The position numbers and the translations under genes are program-made. DNA of 55,170 nt from Micromonospora inaquosa (GTDB lineage: Bacteria > Actinomycetota > Actinomycetes > Mycobacteriales > Micromonosporaceae), in contig NZ_QGSZ01000206.1 in NCBI RefSeq assembly GCF_003857055.1, positions 1-55,170 on the forward strand, written 5' to 3'. This document shows, piece after piece, positions 7,682-16,386 of the stretch. Position 1 is the first letter of the stretch. Each line of letters starts with the position of its first letter. The notes under the pieces were generated by a model. That model made no database searches. It had not been told where the DNA came from and saw nothing but the letters and a program-made list of their open reading frames with translations.

Positions 7682-8809
7682 GTGGAGCGGGCGGTGGATC
7701 TGACTGGAGCAGTGCACCTGACGTTGGCGTCCGGGGTGGCGTATCTCGATCCGGCGACCGCGGTCTTCGACGCGATGTTGGAGGGCTGGCAGCGTCAGCA
7801 GCGCACGCGGTTTCTGAAGGCGTCGACGATCGCGGGGCGGGTGTTGATGGTGCGTCGGTTTCACCGGTACACGAACCAGTATCCGTGGGAGTGGGAGTCG
7901 GCCGAGGTCGAGGCGTTCTTCGATCACCTGCGGTCGGCTGGTCCGCGGCCTATCACCGTGTCGACGGCGAGGAGCTACCAGACAACGTTGCGGATGTTCT
8001 GCGACTTCGTCACCGACGCCCGCTACGGCTGGGTGGGCGAGTGCTTGCAGCGGTTCGGTCGGGCGCCGACGCAGATCCTGCACGAGTGGAACTCGATCGT
8101 GCACGTGACGGAGTTCGACGGTCAGCCGGGTCGGCGGCCGCTCACCTACGACGAGGTGCAGGCGCTGTTCGACGCGGCCGACGGCCGTGTCGAACAGATC
8201 CGTACGCATCAGCGCAAGGGCGTCTTCGCGGCGTTGCGCGACACGGCGATGCTCAAGACGGTGTATGCCTTCGGGCTGCGCCGGGCTGAGGCGTGCGGGC
8301 TGGACGAGTCGGACTTCCGCCACAACCCGAAGGCCAAGCAGATGGGGCAGTTCGGTGGGGTGTTCGTGCGGTGGGGCAAGTCGTCGCGAGGCAGTCCACC
8401 CAAGCGGCGCACCGTGCTGACCGTCCCGGAGATGGACTGGATCGTGCCGGTGCTGGACCAGTATTCCAGCGAGGTCCGGCCGCGGATCATTGGCCAGGCC
8501 CATCCAGCGCTGTGGGTGACCGAGCGGAGCGGCCGGATGTCGTTGCGCCGCCTGAACTTCGCCTTCGCCGAGGTGCGCGACCTCGCCGGCTTGCCGCAGG
8601 AGCTGGACCTGCACTGCCTGCGGCACAGCTACGTCACGCACTTGATCGAGTTCGGCTATCCGGAGAAGTTCGTGCAGGACCAGGTCGGGCATGCCTACGC
8701 CTCGACCACCGCCATCTACAGCGGCGTTTCCGACGAGTACCGGACCCGCTTGATCAACCGCAAGTTGGAGCAGCACAAGGATGATCTCTGGGGGCGGGAA
8801 CGCGCGTGA
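7682..8809 (+). CDS. Tyrosine recombinase/integrase
   Basis: A 375-residue XerC/D-like recombinase. Residues about 20-125 form the SAM-like core-binding domain (DAMLEGWQRQQRTRFLKAST). The catalytic domain follows, with the first Arg in the GLRRAEACGL region, LHCLRHSYVTHLIEFGY as the HxLRH box, VGHAYASTTAIYSGV giving the second His, and the nucleophilic Tyr in TAIYSG. All main catalytic residues appear present, so it should be active. The start at GTG 7682 has no good ribosome site; a slightly later start is possible. A TTGCG-TTAAG-CGCAA palindrome lies directly upstream (about 7667-7681). The stop overlaps the start of the HTH gene (GTGA). Confidence 0.85.
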   Translation: MERAVDLTGAVHLTLASGVAYLDPATAVFDAMLEGWQRQQRTRFLKASTIAGRVLMVRRFHRYTNQYPWEWESAEVEAFFDHLRSAGPRPITVSTARSYQTTLRMFCDFVTDARYGWVGECLQRFGRAPTQILHEWNSIVHVTEFDGQPGRRPLTYDEVQALFDAADGRVEQIRTHQRKGVFAALRDTAMLKTVYAFGLRRAEACGLDESDFRHNPKAKQMGQFGGVFVRWGKSSRGSPPKRRTVLTVPEMDWIVPVLDQYSSEVRPRIIGQAHPALWVTERSGRMSLRRLNFAFAEVRDLAGLPQELDLHCLRHSYVTHLIEFGYPEKFVQDQVGHAYASTTAIYSGVSDEYRTRLINRKLEQHKDDLWGRERA

Positions 8810-9126
8810 AGACGATGGGGATCCGTTGGCAGCTGCGGCTGCGCATGGCCGAACGGGGCATGTTCGCGACCACCGAGTTGGTGCCACTGCTGGTCGAACG
8901 AGGCGTTCATCTGTCACGTGAGCAGGTGTTCCGGCTGGTGACCCAGCCGCCACAACGGTTGAGCATGGAGACGCTCGCCGCGTTGTGCGACATCCTGGGC
9001 TGCCAGCCCAACGACCTCATCGAGGTCGAGGCGACCGAGGAACGCACCCGGAAGACAGCGACGGCAGGCGGGCCGGCGCCGACCGCGCGGCGCAGCACCA
9101 TCCGCCGCCCAGAGCCGGCGCCGTGA
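8806..9126 (+). CDS. Small XRE/Cro-type HTH protein
   Basis: A 106-residue protein starting at GTG 8806, inside the recombinase stop. The pattern ELVPLLVERGVHLSREQVFR, then LSMETLAALCDILGCQPNDLI, matches the Cro/C1 HTH_26-like domain over residues about 10-75. The tail is short, basic and Pro/Ala-rich. It lies between two recombinase-related genes with overlaps at both ends, so it is probably made in fixed ratio with them and may act as an excisionase-like or regulatory factor of the element. Confidence 0.75.
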   Translation: MKTMGIRWQLRLRMAERGMFATTELVPLLVERGVHLSREQVFRLVTQPPQRLSMETLAALCDILGCQPNDLIEVEATEERTRKTATAGGPAPTARRSTIRRPEPAP

Positions 9127-11400
9127 CCCGCATCCGCCAACGCCGGGAGCCTGACCCTTTCCTCGCTGACCGGGTCGTCGCCCGGCTGACCGCCCTGGTC
9201 CCCGGGCTGACCGCGAGCACGGCTCACGCGGCGATGGAGGCCGCGCGAGTCACGGCCCCGGTGTCGCTCTGGGCCCTGGAGGATCACCTCAGCGCGCACG
9301 GGATCACTCCCGCCCGCAGCGGCCCGCTGCAGCTGCTGAAGCTGTTCGCGATCCTCGACGTCGAGGGCTACGACCTTCCAGCAACTGCCTGCGCCGCGTG
9401 CGGCCGGCGAACGCGCGTGTTGTCGCATCGGCAGGACGACGGACGGATCTGCACTCCGTGCTCGCACCGGCGTTACGTTCGCCGGTGCGAGATCTGCAAG
9501 GAGATCAAGCGGATCACGCACGCCGGCACGCAGACCGGGATTTGCGGCAACTGCCGGCGCCGCAATCCTGACCCGGAGCGGGTCGGCCCGTGCACGCGCT
9601 GCGGCCGGGTCCAGCGTCTGATCATCTGCAAGGACGACGGTTCGCTGCGCTGTCTACGCTGCCAGGCTCAGGGCAGGCCTTTGCGTGCCTGCACCGACTG
9701 CGGCGCGCTCGCACGGACCCAGAAGATCACCGATATCGGACCGGTATGTCCGGCCTGCTACCGCGAACGGCATCGCCCACGACGTGTCTGCGGCCGATGC
9801 GGGCGCTCACGCCTCATCGACCGGCGCGCGACCACGGACCAGCCAGATCTGTGCAACGGCTGCTACCGCGGCGCGGAAGGCACCTGCAGCCGATGCGGGC
9901 GATTCCGCCCCGGCCGCAAGACGCCTCACGGCGGGTTCCGTTGCGAGGGCTGCCTTCCACGTCCACTGCGCCAGTGCGCCGGCTGCCAACGACGGCGCAC
10001 CGTTCAAGCCGTCTGGCCGATCGGCCCGGTCTGCTCGTCCTGCTACAACACCATCCGCAAACACCCAGCGCGCTGCCCGAACTTGCGCCGAGACCCGAGT
10101 CCTCACCGGCACCGACGCCGGCGGCGCTCGGATCTGCGGCCCGTGCGCCGGAGCACGCGACTACACCTGCACCGGATGCGGACGCCCCGGCCACACCTAC
10201 GCCGACCAGCGCTGCGCCTGGTGCGTGCTCGACGAACGCGTCAGCGACCTCCTCACCGATGATCACGGCACGATCGCGGCCCAGCTGCGACCGCTGCACG
10301 CCGCACTGACCAACACCGACCGCCCCGAATCCGTCCTCACCTGGATCCGCCGGCCCCGCACCCGCACACTCTTCGCCTTCCTCGCCGCCCACCCCGACGA
10401 CCTCAGCCACGAACTCCTCGACGAGCTCCCCGCCGTCCAGCACCTGCACTACCTCCGCAAACTGCTCGTCCTCGCCGACGTGCTCCCGACCCGCGACGAG
10501 CATCTCGAGCGCACCCGGACCTGGCTCAACCAGACCCTCACCGAGCTACCCCCCGAGCACCGTCAGCTCGTGCAACCGTTCGGCCTCTGGCACGTGCTGC
10601 ACCGCGCCCGGCGCCGCTCACACCAATTCGGTCCGCGCACCGTCCAGGCCGCAGCCAAAGACCGCCGCTACATCCATACCGCCGCCGCGTTCCTCGCCTG
10701 GCTCGACACGCACAACCTCACCCTGCCAACGATCAACCAGCAGCACATCGACGAATGGATCGACACCGGACCAGCTGCTCGGCACCTACGACCATTCATC
10801 AAATGGACCAACCAACGTCGCCTGACCACCGCGCTCGACGTTCCCAACCGGCCCTCCAGCATGCCCAGCCGCTTCCTCACCGACGAGCAGCGCTGGACGC
10901 AGCTGCGCCGATGCATCGTCGACACCACGATGCCCACCAAAGCCCGCGTCGCCGGCGCCCTGGTCCTACTCTTCGGCATCGCACTCACACGCGTGCTCTA
11001 CCTGACCACGACCGACGTCACCTTCAGCAAAGACGTCCCAACCGGCATCACGTTCGGCAAGCAACCAATCCCGCTGCCACCGAAGGTCGCGGCGATCGTC
11101 GCCAAGCTCATCAACGACCGCGGCCGTCCAGCCCTCTCCAACCACGAGCCGCACCTGCTCTTCCCCGGCCGGCCAGCCACCACACCGATCACCCTGCAAG
11201 CACTCAGCCGAACCCTCACCCGCAACGGGATCACAGCCCACCTCGGCCGCAACGCCGCCATGCTCGACCTCGCCGCTGACATCCCCGCCGCCGTGCTCGC
11301 CGACCTCCTCGGCATGAGCGCCAGCACCACCCACAAGTGGAACCGCCTCACCAGCCGCGACTGGACCCACTACCTCCAAGCCCGAACCGACACGACATAG
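9123..11400 (+). pseudogene. Large protein of nine tandem zinc ribbons plus a tyrosine-recombinase-like C-terminus (one frameshift)
   Basis: The frame opens at GTG 9123, overlapping the HTH stop, and breaks at about 10083, where one extra T shifts it. Removing that T restores a CPNC pair and joins the second frame, which runs to 11400 (about 758 residues in all). Residues about 85-360 contain eighteen CxxC knuckles, enough for nine zinc ribbons in a row. The C-terminal 350 residues have a core-binding-like helical domain (TAAAFLAWLDTHNLTLPTI). A recombinase-fold region follows, with GIALTRVLYL, a His-Leu-Gly-Arg box and LLGMSASTTHKWNRL. In that last segment the expected second His and catalytic Tyr look replaced by Met and Trp, so cleavage activity is doubtful. 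Confidence 0.75.
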
Positions 11401-11711
11401 CCCTGCTTGTCGGCGTACGGGTGCCGGTGCGGAGCCAGGTACGCCAAATGTGCAGATGCCTGGGCGAGTGGCGCTGGGGACCTTGCGGCGCCGGTCGCCC
11501 CAGCGACGCACGTCCGTTGCTTACGATGAGTAACCGGTGGACGTGGGCCGTCGCCCGAATCGCGGCATTACAGGGAGTTGTCATAGCGCCCTGCCAGCGT
11601 TCTTCCGAACCCGTCCAGAATCGTCACTGTCCAATCGGGCCCATCAACTTGCCTGAAGGAGACCGCTTCGCACCGTGTCAAAGGGCTGTCGCTCGATGGC
11701 ATGATGCAGCG
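11401..11711. other. Intergenic leader of the kinase-fold gene
   Basis: 311 bases with no convincing gene or strong hairpin. It probably contains the promoter of the kinase-fold gene at 11712; no clear -35/-10 pair can be defended. Confidence 0.3.
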
Positions 11712-12758
11712 ATGTTCCTCACGCGACGTTCCCGCCATGACGACGTCGCGGCGCTGCTGGCCGGCCGCACTGATGGTGAACTGGCAGCGTTGGTGCGGGA
11801 CGCGTCACTCAAGGGTGTGGGCGTGGGCGGCAGCTCTTCGATCGCCGACATCGACGGTGTGCCCGTGTTCGTCAAGCGGGTCCCGATCACCGACCGAGAG
11901 CTGGCTCATCCGCACAGCACCGCGAACCTGTTCGGGATGCCAGTCCATTGGCAATACGGCATGTACCGCCTTGCTGGCCCGGGCTTCGGCGCGTGGCGCG
12001 AGCTAGCCGCGAACCAGAGCGTCACTGAGGGCGTACTCGCTGGCGAGGCGGAATCGTTCCCGTTACTGCACCACTGGCGGGTGCTGCCCGGTCGCCCGCC
12101 GGTCGCGGCTGAGCACCTCGACATCGACGCCGTCGTCGCCCAGTTCGGCGGTCACCAGGCCGTGCGTGCGCGGTTCGAAGCGCTGGCGGGCGCCACCGCG
12201 AGCCTCGTACTGTTCCTCGAACATCTCCCCGACGAACTGCCTCGCTGGCTGAGCGACCCGGTCGGCAGAGCCGCGGCGGTCGAGCGGCAACTGTTTGAGA
12301 TAGTGGCGTTCCTGCGTCACCGCGAGATGCTGCACTTGGACGGACACTTCGGCAACATCCGGGCCGACAAGAAGCGGCTCTACCTCGTCGACTTCGGGCT
12401 CGCCACCTCGCCGCGCTTCGACCTGTCGGACGCCGAGCGCCACTTCGCTGCCCGCAATGCTGGTCACGATGCCGACTATGCCTCAATGCGGTTGGTGAAC
12501 TGGCTTGTCACCTCAGTATGCGGGGTGCCCGTGCCGGTCGGCAGCGGTCCCGTCGCACGCAACCAGTTCGTGCGCCGATGCGCGGCCGGCGATATCCCAC
12601 CGGACCTGCCGCCGCCCATAGGGGAAATCATCGCCAGACATGCCCCCGCCGCCGCCCGGATGAACGACTTCTGCTGGCGCTTGTTTGACGGCGACCTTCA
12701 GGCCGAGTATCCCGGCAACGAGAACACAGTCCAGATCGTTGCGGATCGGGCAAGTTGA
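11712..12758 (+). CDS. Protein-kinase/aminoglycoside-phosphotransferase-fold protein
   Basis: A 348-residue soluble protein; ATG 11712 is the first start after a long non-coding leader. A glycine-rich segment (VGVGGSSSIADIDGVPVFVK, with Lys of the VxVK type) sits at residues about 38-57. The catalytic loop is HLDGHFGN (His-x-Asp-x4-Asn) and YLVDFGLA is the Mg-binding DFG, so the kinase core is complete. No transmembrane or sensor domain is present. Such stand-alone kinases occur in actinomycetes with unknown substrate. It lies inside the mobile element, after the recombinase genes and in the same direction, so it is probably cargo. A defence or toxin role is possible but not shown. Confidence 0.7.
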   Translation: MFLTRRSRHDDVAALLAGRTDGELAALVRDASLKGVGVGGSSSIADIDGVPVFVKRVPITDRELAHPHSTANLFGMPVHWQYGMYRLAGPGFGAWRELAANQSVTEGVLAGEAESFPLLHHWRVLPGRPPVAAEHLDIDAVVAQFGGHQAVRARFEALAGATASLVLFLEHLPDELPRWLSDPVGRAAAVERQLFEIVAFLRHREMLHLDGHFGNIRADKKRLYLVDFGLATSPRFDLSDAERHFAARNAGHDADYASMRLVNWLVTSVCGVPVPVGSGPVARNQFVRRCAAGDIPPDLPPPIGEIIARHAPAAARMNDFCWRLFDGDLQAEYPGNENTVQIVADRAS

Positions 12759-13000
12759 GCAAGGGAATTTTGCACTCACATCGGCTAGATCCGGACGCCG
12801 CCGGGTCGACCAGCATGACTGACGGTAGTTGATCGTTGCAGAGCAAGCTCGGCAGCGAGCCGCAGCCACACTCGCAGATGCCGATAGCTGCCGTGTACTC
12901 GGTGGCGTACCCGGCTCTGCACTCGAAGCCGTAGGCCGACACTGCTGGCCCGGGACGCGGACGAATACGACCGGTCACGAATACGTGCGTTGCACCAGTC

Positions 13001-13231
13001 CGCGCCGGCATTGGCGGCGAGCACTCCAGCGTCTGGACCTGCGTCGCCCACGCCGTTCGCGTACTTCGACCGCCGCTCGTCTTCGTGGAGAACGTCGCCG
13101 CCCTCCTCCGACGCGGACTCGACGTCGTCGAAGCCGACCTGGCCTCGATCGGGTACGACACGAGCTGGCTGTGCCTAAGAGCATCCGACATCGGCGCCGC
13201 CCACCGACGCGACCGGTTGTTCCTGCTTTAT
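13001..13231 (+). pseudogene. C5-cytosine methyltransferase, middle fragment
   Basis: Reads RAGIGGEHSSVWTCVAHAVR, then LVFVENVAALL, then ASDIGAAHRRDRLFLL. These are the motif VI (ENV) and motif VIII (the QxRxR-like stretch ending RDRLFLL) regions of a C5 DNA methyltransferase, continuing the fragment at 7274-7543. The target-recognition domain and motifs IX and X are missing. The frame then runs through about 60 bases of unrelated sequence into a transporter fragment, so the long open frame here is a chance fusion and not a gene. Confidence 0.8.
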
Positions 13232-13294
13232 CTGGACAGTCGAGTGCCCTTGTGGTGCAGATCACGCGGGGAGCGTGAGGTGATACCACTGTCG

Positions 13295-13636
13295 GGTGCG
13301 GTACCGCCACGCCCGGACCCTGGTCCGCCGCGCTGGCACGCGCTACGCGACGCCGTACCGGTGCCACCGGACCTACCCGCCGCCATCGAAGAGTACGGCG
13401 CGGCAGTGCGGCTGCTGCACCGGGAATTCCTGGCCGGCAAGCAACCAGTCCAGGCCCGCCATCGGGTGCTGTCGGCGGTGCGGCTCGCCGGGGAGGCGTG
13501 CCGGCAGGAGATCCGCTTCTCCGGAACGATCGTGGTCTCCCAGCTGCGTACCGTCGCCAACGAGCTGCTGCGGGCCACCGGGGTCCGACGCGACGAGGCA
13601 CGCCACCTGGTTCGCCGTGCCGCCGCCGGCCACTGA
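13295..13636 (+). pseudogene. C-terminal fragment of a FUSC-type transporter (third copy)
   Basis: From about 13295 the DNA closely matches 28790-29129, the end of the second FUSC gene, including stop and about 25 bases beyond (ACGCTCCCACCCGACCGTCG). The protein segment VPPDLPAAIEEYGAAVRLLH to the final VRRAAAGH differs by only a few residues. The N-terminal membrane domain is absent. It is probably left over from recombination between copies. Confidence 0.85.
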
Positions 13637-13660
13637 ACGCTCCCACCCGACCGTCGGCCG

Positions 13661-14107
13661 GCCACGCGCCCCGCCTGCTCCGCCCCAGGGGCGCGCCGAT
13701 TGGATGTACCGCACTCTGGCGGAGCAGCGTCGGCCGATGCGGAGTTGCCATACCGGCAGCGGGACCTGCCTGCGCTGGCAGACGGCAGCGGGTATTCGGG
13801 CTGGAGATGCTGCGCCCGGCGCCAACCCCCAGCTGCGGTATCGCGATGAGCAAGGCCCTGGACCACCGCTGACCGCGTTGGCGATCAGTGCCAGGGCGGC
13901 GCAGGGATCACCAGGCGTCCCAGTAGTAATCAGCGAAAAATCACCGACAACGCTGGTCAGAGCCGGTACCGCAGGGCGGCGGTGTCGCTCGTGCCGCCGA
14001 TCGGTTGACCAGCGTTGCCGTTGATTGCGGGCTGGAAACTACGGCCGGGCCCATGGCGCAACTCCTCGTCGCCTGGGCCGTCGGCGACGACAGCCTGTTC
14101 GTGCCAC
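13661..14107. other. Unassigned DNA between fragments
   Basis: No frame shows a recognisable domain on either strand. The stretch follows the transporter fragment and precedes a short possible gene at 14108. It probably represents decayed element or junction DNA. Confidence 0.3.
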
Positions 14108-14236
14108 GTGACCCCGACCCCCGAGCAGCAGCAGGCGAAATCCCGCTTCCTCACGCTGCCGCTGACCAGCCAGCAGCGGTGGCTCACCACTCACGCCCAC
14201 GCTATCCGTACCTGCGGTGACAGGACTCTAACCTGA
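14108..14236 (+). CDS. Possible small element-associated protein or C-terminal remnant
   Basis: Forty-two residues from GTG 14108: VTPTPEQQQAKSRFLTLPLT and on to HAIRTCGDRTLT. The composition (helical, Gln/Trp-rich) resembles short hypothetical proteins found beside actinobacterial integrative elements. There is no clear ribosome site. It could equally be the tail of a broken gene. It may mark the right-hand limit of the mobile DNA. Confidence 0.3.
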   Translation: MTPTPEQQQAKSRFLTLPLTSQQRWLTTHAHAIRTCGDRTLT

Positions 14237-14312
14237 ATCCCCGTGGGGCGGGCGGTTAGCTGGCCGTGCCGGTACCCCTCCGAAAGCTGCCGGCGCGGGG
14301 GTGCGGGTTCGG

Positions 14313-14774
14313 TTACCTCGCCCGTCCCCAGTCGCGTCGGGTGAGCGGCAGGCCCACCCAGAGCAGCAGGAAGGCCAGCGCGGTGATGGCGGACAGGAGC
14401 AGGGCGACGCCGCGGGGGAGCACGTAGTCGGTGATCAGCAGCACCGCGCTGGCCATGGCGATCAGCAGGAAGCCCAGGGCGCCGGTGGACACGCGGTGCG
14501 CGTATCGGACCAGCTCGGACTTGCGGCCGCGGCGGAACAGTGCCGAGTGCATCGCGACCGGCGCGATGATCAGGGCGGTCGCGGCGGCGGCGGACACCAG
14601 CGCAACGAGGTACGCGTCGCGCTGGAACGGGGTCACGTGCGGGAATCCGGCGGTGAACGGCAGGGTGAGCAGGAAGGCGAAGAGGATCTGCACGCCCGTC
14701 TGTGCGACGCGCAGCTCCTTCAACTCGTCGGTGAAGTTGCGCTCCAGGCGCTTCTTCTCGGTCTCCCTGGCCAT
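14313..14774 (-). CDS. DUF6328-family membrane protein
   Basis: A 153-residue protein with a short basic N-terminus (MARETEKKRLERNFTDELKE) and four membrane helices at about residues 28-48, 60-82, 100-122 and 126-146. The opening and the LRVAQTGVQILFAFLLTLPF segment are the signature I know for DUF6328, a widespread actinobacterial family of unknown role. ATG 14774 is preceded by GGGAGGTGG, which fixes the start although the frame extends further upstream. It is transcribed away from the sulfatase gene. Confidence 0.8.
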   Translation of the reverse strand: MARETEKKRLERNFTDELKELRVAQTGVQILFAFLLTLPFTAGFPHVTPFQRDAYLVALVSAAAATALIIAPVAMHSALFRRGRKSELVRYAHRVSTGALGFLLIAMASAVLLITDYVLPRGVALLLSAITALAFLLLWVGLPLTRRDWGRAR

Positions 14775-14976
14775 GGCATTCCCACCTCCCGTCCCGTCCG
14801 GTTCGGTCGTCAAGGGCAGGACCGGTACCCGATGGTAGAACGGCGCGGGCCGGGGCGCTGGTGTTCGAGGGTTGCCGGCCTGGTTCCGGACGTCGCGGGA
14901 GTCGGGGCCGCAGGCCGCGCCCGCATCTGCGGTGCGGCGGGACGTTAGGTGCCGCGAAGAACAGGTATAGGGGGGC

Positions 14977-16377
14977 ATGGCGACGGCAGGTGGCACGGGG
15001 ACGGTGGCGGGCGGAGGTCGGCCGCCCGAGCCGCCCAACATCCTCTTCATCCTGGCCGACGATCTGGGTTGGGCGGATCTCGGCTGTTACGGCTCCACGG
15101 AGATCCGTACCCCCAACCTCGACCGGCTGGCCGGGGAGGGCCTGCTGTTCCGGCACGGCTACGCATGCTCGCCGTGGTGCTCGTCGACGCGCATCGGGCT
15201 GTACACCGGGCGCTACCCCACCCGGCTGCAGGCGGGCCTGGAGGAGCCACTGACCACGCGCGCGGAGGGCAACGGGATCCCCGCCGACCAGCCGACCCTG
15301 TCGTCGTTGCTGCTCGCCGCCGGCTACGAGACGGCCATGTTCGGCAAGTGGCACTGCGGGTGGTTGCCCTGGTACAGCCCACTGCGCATCGGCTTCCAAA
15401 GCTTCTACGGCAACTTCGACGGGGCGATCGACTACTTCGAGCACCTCAACACCACGGGCGAGGCCGACCTGTACGAGGGAGAGACCCCGGTGGAGGAGGC
15501 CGGCTACTACACGTCGTTGATCTCCGACCGCGCGGCCGAGTTCGTCGCCGCGGACCGCACCGGCCCGTTCTACGTGCAGCTCAACTACACCGCGCCGCAC
15601 TGGCCCTGGGAGGGCCCTGGCGACCGCGACGTCGGTGCGGAGATCCGGCGCAGGTTCAGTCGGCAGTCGGTGCCCACCCCCCTGATCCACCCCGACGAAG
15701 GCTCGCTGGCGAAGTACGCCGAGCTCGTGCAGGAGATGGACGCGGGCATCGGCAGGGTGCTCGCCGCGCTCGCCGAGGCCGGACGCGCCGAGCAGACCAT
15801 CGTGGTCTTCACCTCCGACAACGGCGGTGAGCGGTGGTCGAAGAACTGGCCGCTCGTGGGCGAGAAGGGTGACCTCGCCGAGGGCGGCATCCGGGTGCCG
15901 CTGATCCTGCGCTGGCCGGCCGCCGTGGCCGGCGGCCAGGTCACCGACGAACCGGTTCACACCCTGGACCTGACCGCGATGCTGCTCGACGCCGGGGGGA
16001 CGGCGCCGGACGAGGGCTATCCGTTGGACGGGGTGAACCTGTTGCCGTGGCTGGTCGACGGGGTCGACTTCCCCGAGCACGACTTGTTCTGGCGTACCTC
16101 CAACCAGGGAGCATTGCGCCGCGGCCGGTACAAGTACCTGTTCGACCGCCGAGACCGCTCGGTGCTGGGCAACTGGCCGCGCCGCCCCGGTCCCTTCCAC
16201 CTGCTGTACGACGTGACGGTCGACGGCCGTGAGCAGGCGGACATCGCCGACCACCATCCCGAACTGCTGGACGACCTGCGCACGACCTGGACGCGGATCG
16301 ACGCCGAGCTGCTGACCTTCCCGCCGGAACACCCCGGCGTGCCGGCGACGACGGCCGAGCACAGCGAGCCGGACTGA
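14977..16377 (+). CDS. Sulfatase (alkaline-phosphatase superfamily) with atypical CSSTR active-site motif
   Basis: A 466-residue enzyme of normal family length. Metal ligands appear in NILFILADDLG (about residues 22-32) and TSDNGG (about 285-290). The segment WCSSTRIGLYTGRYPTRL (Cys about residue 68) aligns with the formylglycine motif CxPxR; here Pro is replaced by Ser. GKW and the AGGIRVP-like EGGIRVPLILRWPA block are as expected. There is no signal peptide, so it is cytoplasmic. It probably hydrolyses a sulfate ester, but the missing Pro may affect formylglycine formation. The stop is nine bases before the BASS transporter gene; the two are likely co-transcribed. Confidence 0.85.
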   Translation: MATAGGTGTVAGGGRPPEPPNILFILADDLGWADLGCYGSTEIRTPNLDRLAGEGLLFRHGYACSPWCSSTRIGLYTGRYPTRLQAGLEEPLTTRAEGNGIPADQPTLSSLLLAAGYETAMFGKWHCGWLPWYSPLRIGFQSFYGNFDGAIDYFEHLNTTGEADLYEGETPVEEAGYYTSLISDRAAEFVAADRTGPFYVQLNYTAPHWPWEGPGDRDVGAEIRRRFSRQSVPTPLIHPDEGSLAKYAELVQEMDAGIGRVLAALAEAGRAEQTIVVFTSDNGGERWSKNWPLVGEKGDLAEGGIRVPLILRWPAAVAGGQVTDEPVHTLDLTAMLLDAGGTAPDEGYPLDGVNLLPWLVDGVDFPEHDLFWRTSNQGALRRGRYKYLFDRRDRSVLGNWPRRPGPFHLLYDVTVDGREQADIADHHPELLDDLRTTWTRIDAELLTFPPEHPGVPATTAEHSEPD

Positions 16378-16386
16378 GGTGGTGTG

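Larger units (their letters stand above)
7538..13000. mobile_element. Recombinase-type mobile element inserted in the C5 methyltransferase gene
   Basis: The limits are deduced from the interrupted gene. Upstream it reads ...NAGK, and downstream it resumes ...RAGIGGEHSS, which restores the family spacing NAGKRAGI. Each limit may be off by a few bases. The element carries a tyrosine recombinase, a small HTH protein and a large zinc-ribbon/recombinase-like gene, all overlapping by start and stop codons, then a kinase-fold gene. Near the left end GTTGC-N7-GCAAC occurs at 7549-7565. At the right end GTTGC sits at 12989-12993, exactly seven bases before the deduced junction. These may be recombinase half sites. 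No clear long terminal repeats were found. Confidence 0.75.

Noticed and set aside
7538..11400. Recombinase-in-trio (RIT) element
   Set aside because: Only the first gene has a full tyrosine-recombinase catalytic set; the second is an HTH protein and the third lacks the expected Tyr.
7529..13010. GCCGGCA direct repeat (7529-7535 and 13004-13010) as target duplication of the 5.46 kb element
   Set aside because: Family spacing NAGKRAGI is restored only if both copies are native methyltransferase sequence, so the repeat is probably intrinsic.
13085..13636. A 183-residue open frame as a complete gene
   Set aside because: Its two halves come from unrelated families (C5 methyltransferase and FUSC transporter) joined by unrelated DNA.
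14200..14300. Possible tRNA 3' end or attachment site near the right limit of the mobile region
   Set aside because: No cloverleaf could be drawn and no matching direct repeat was found at the left, which is outside the window.
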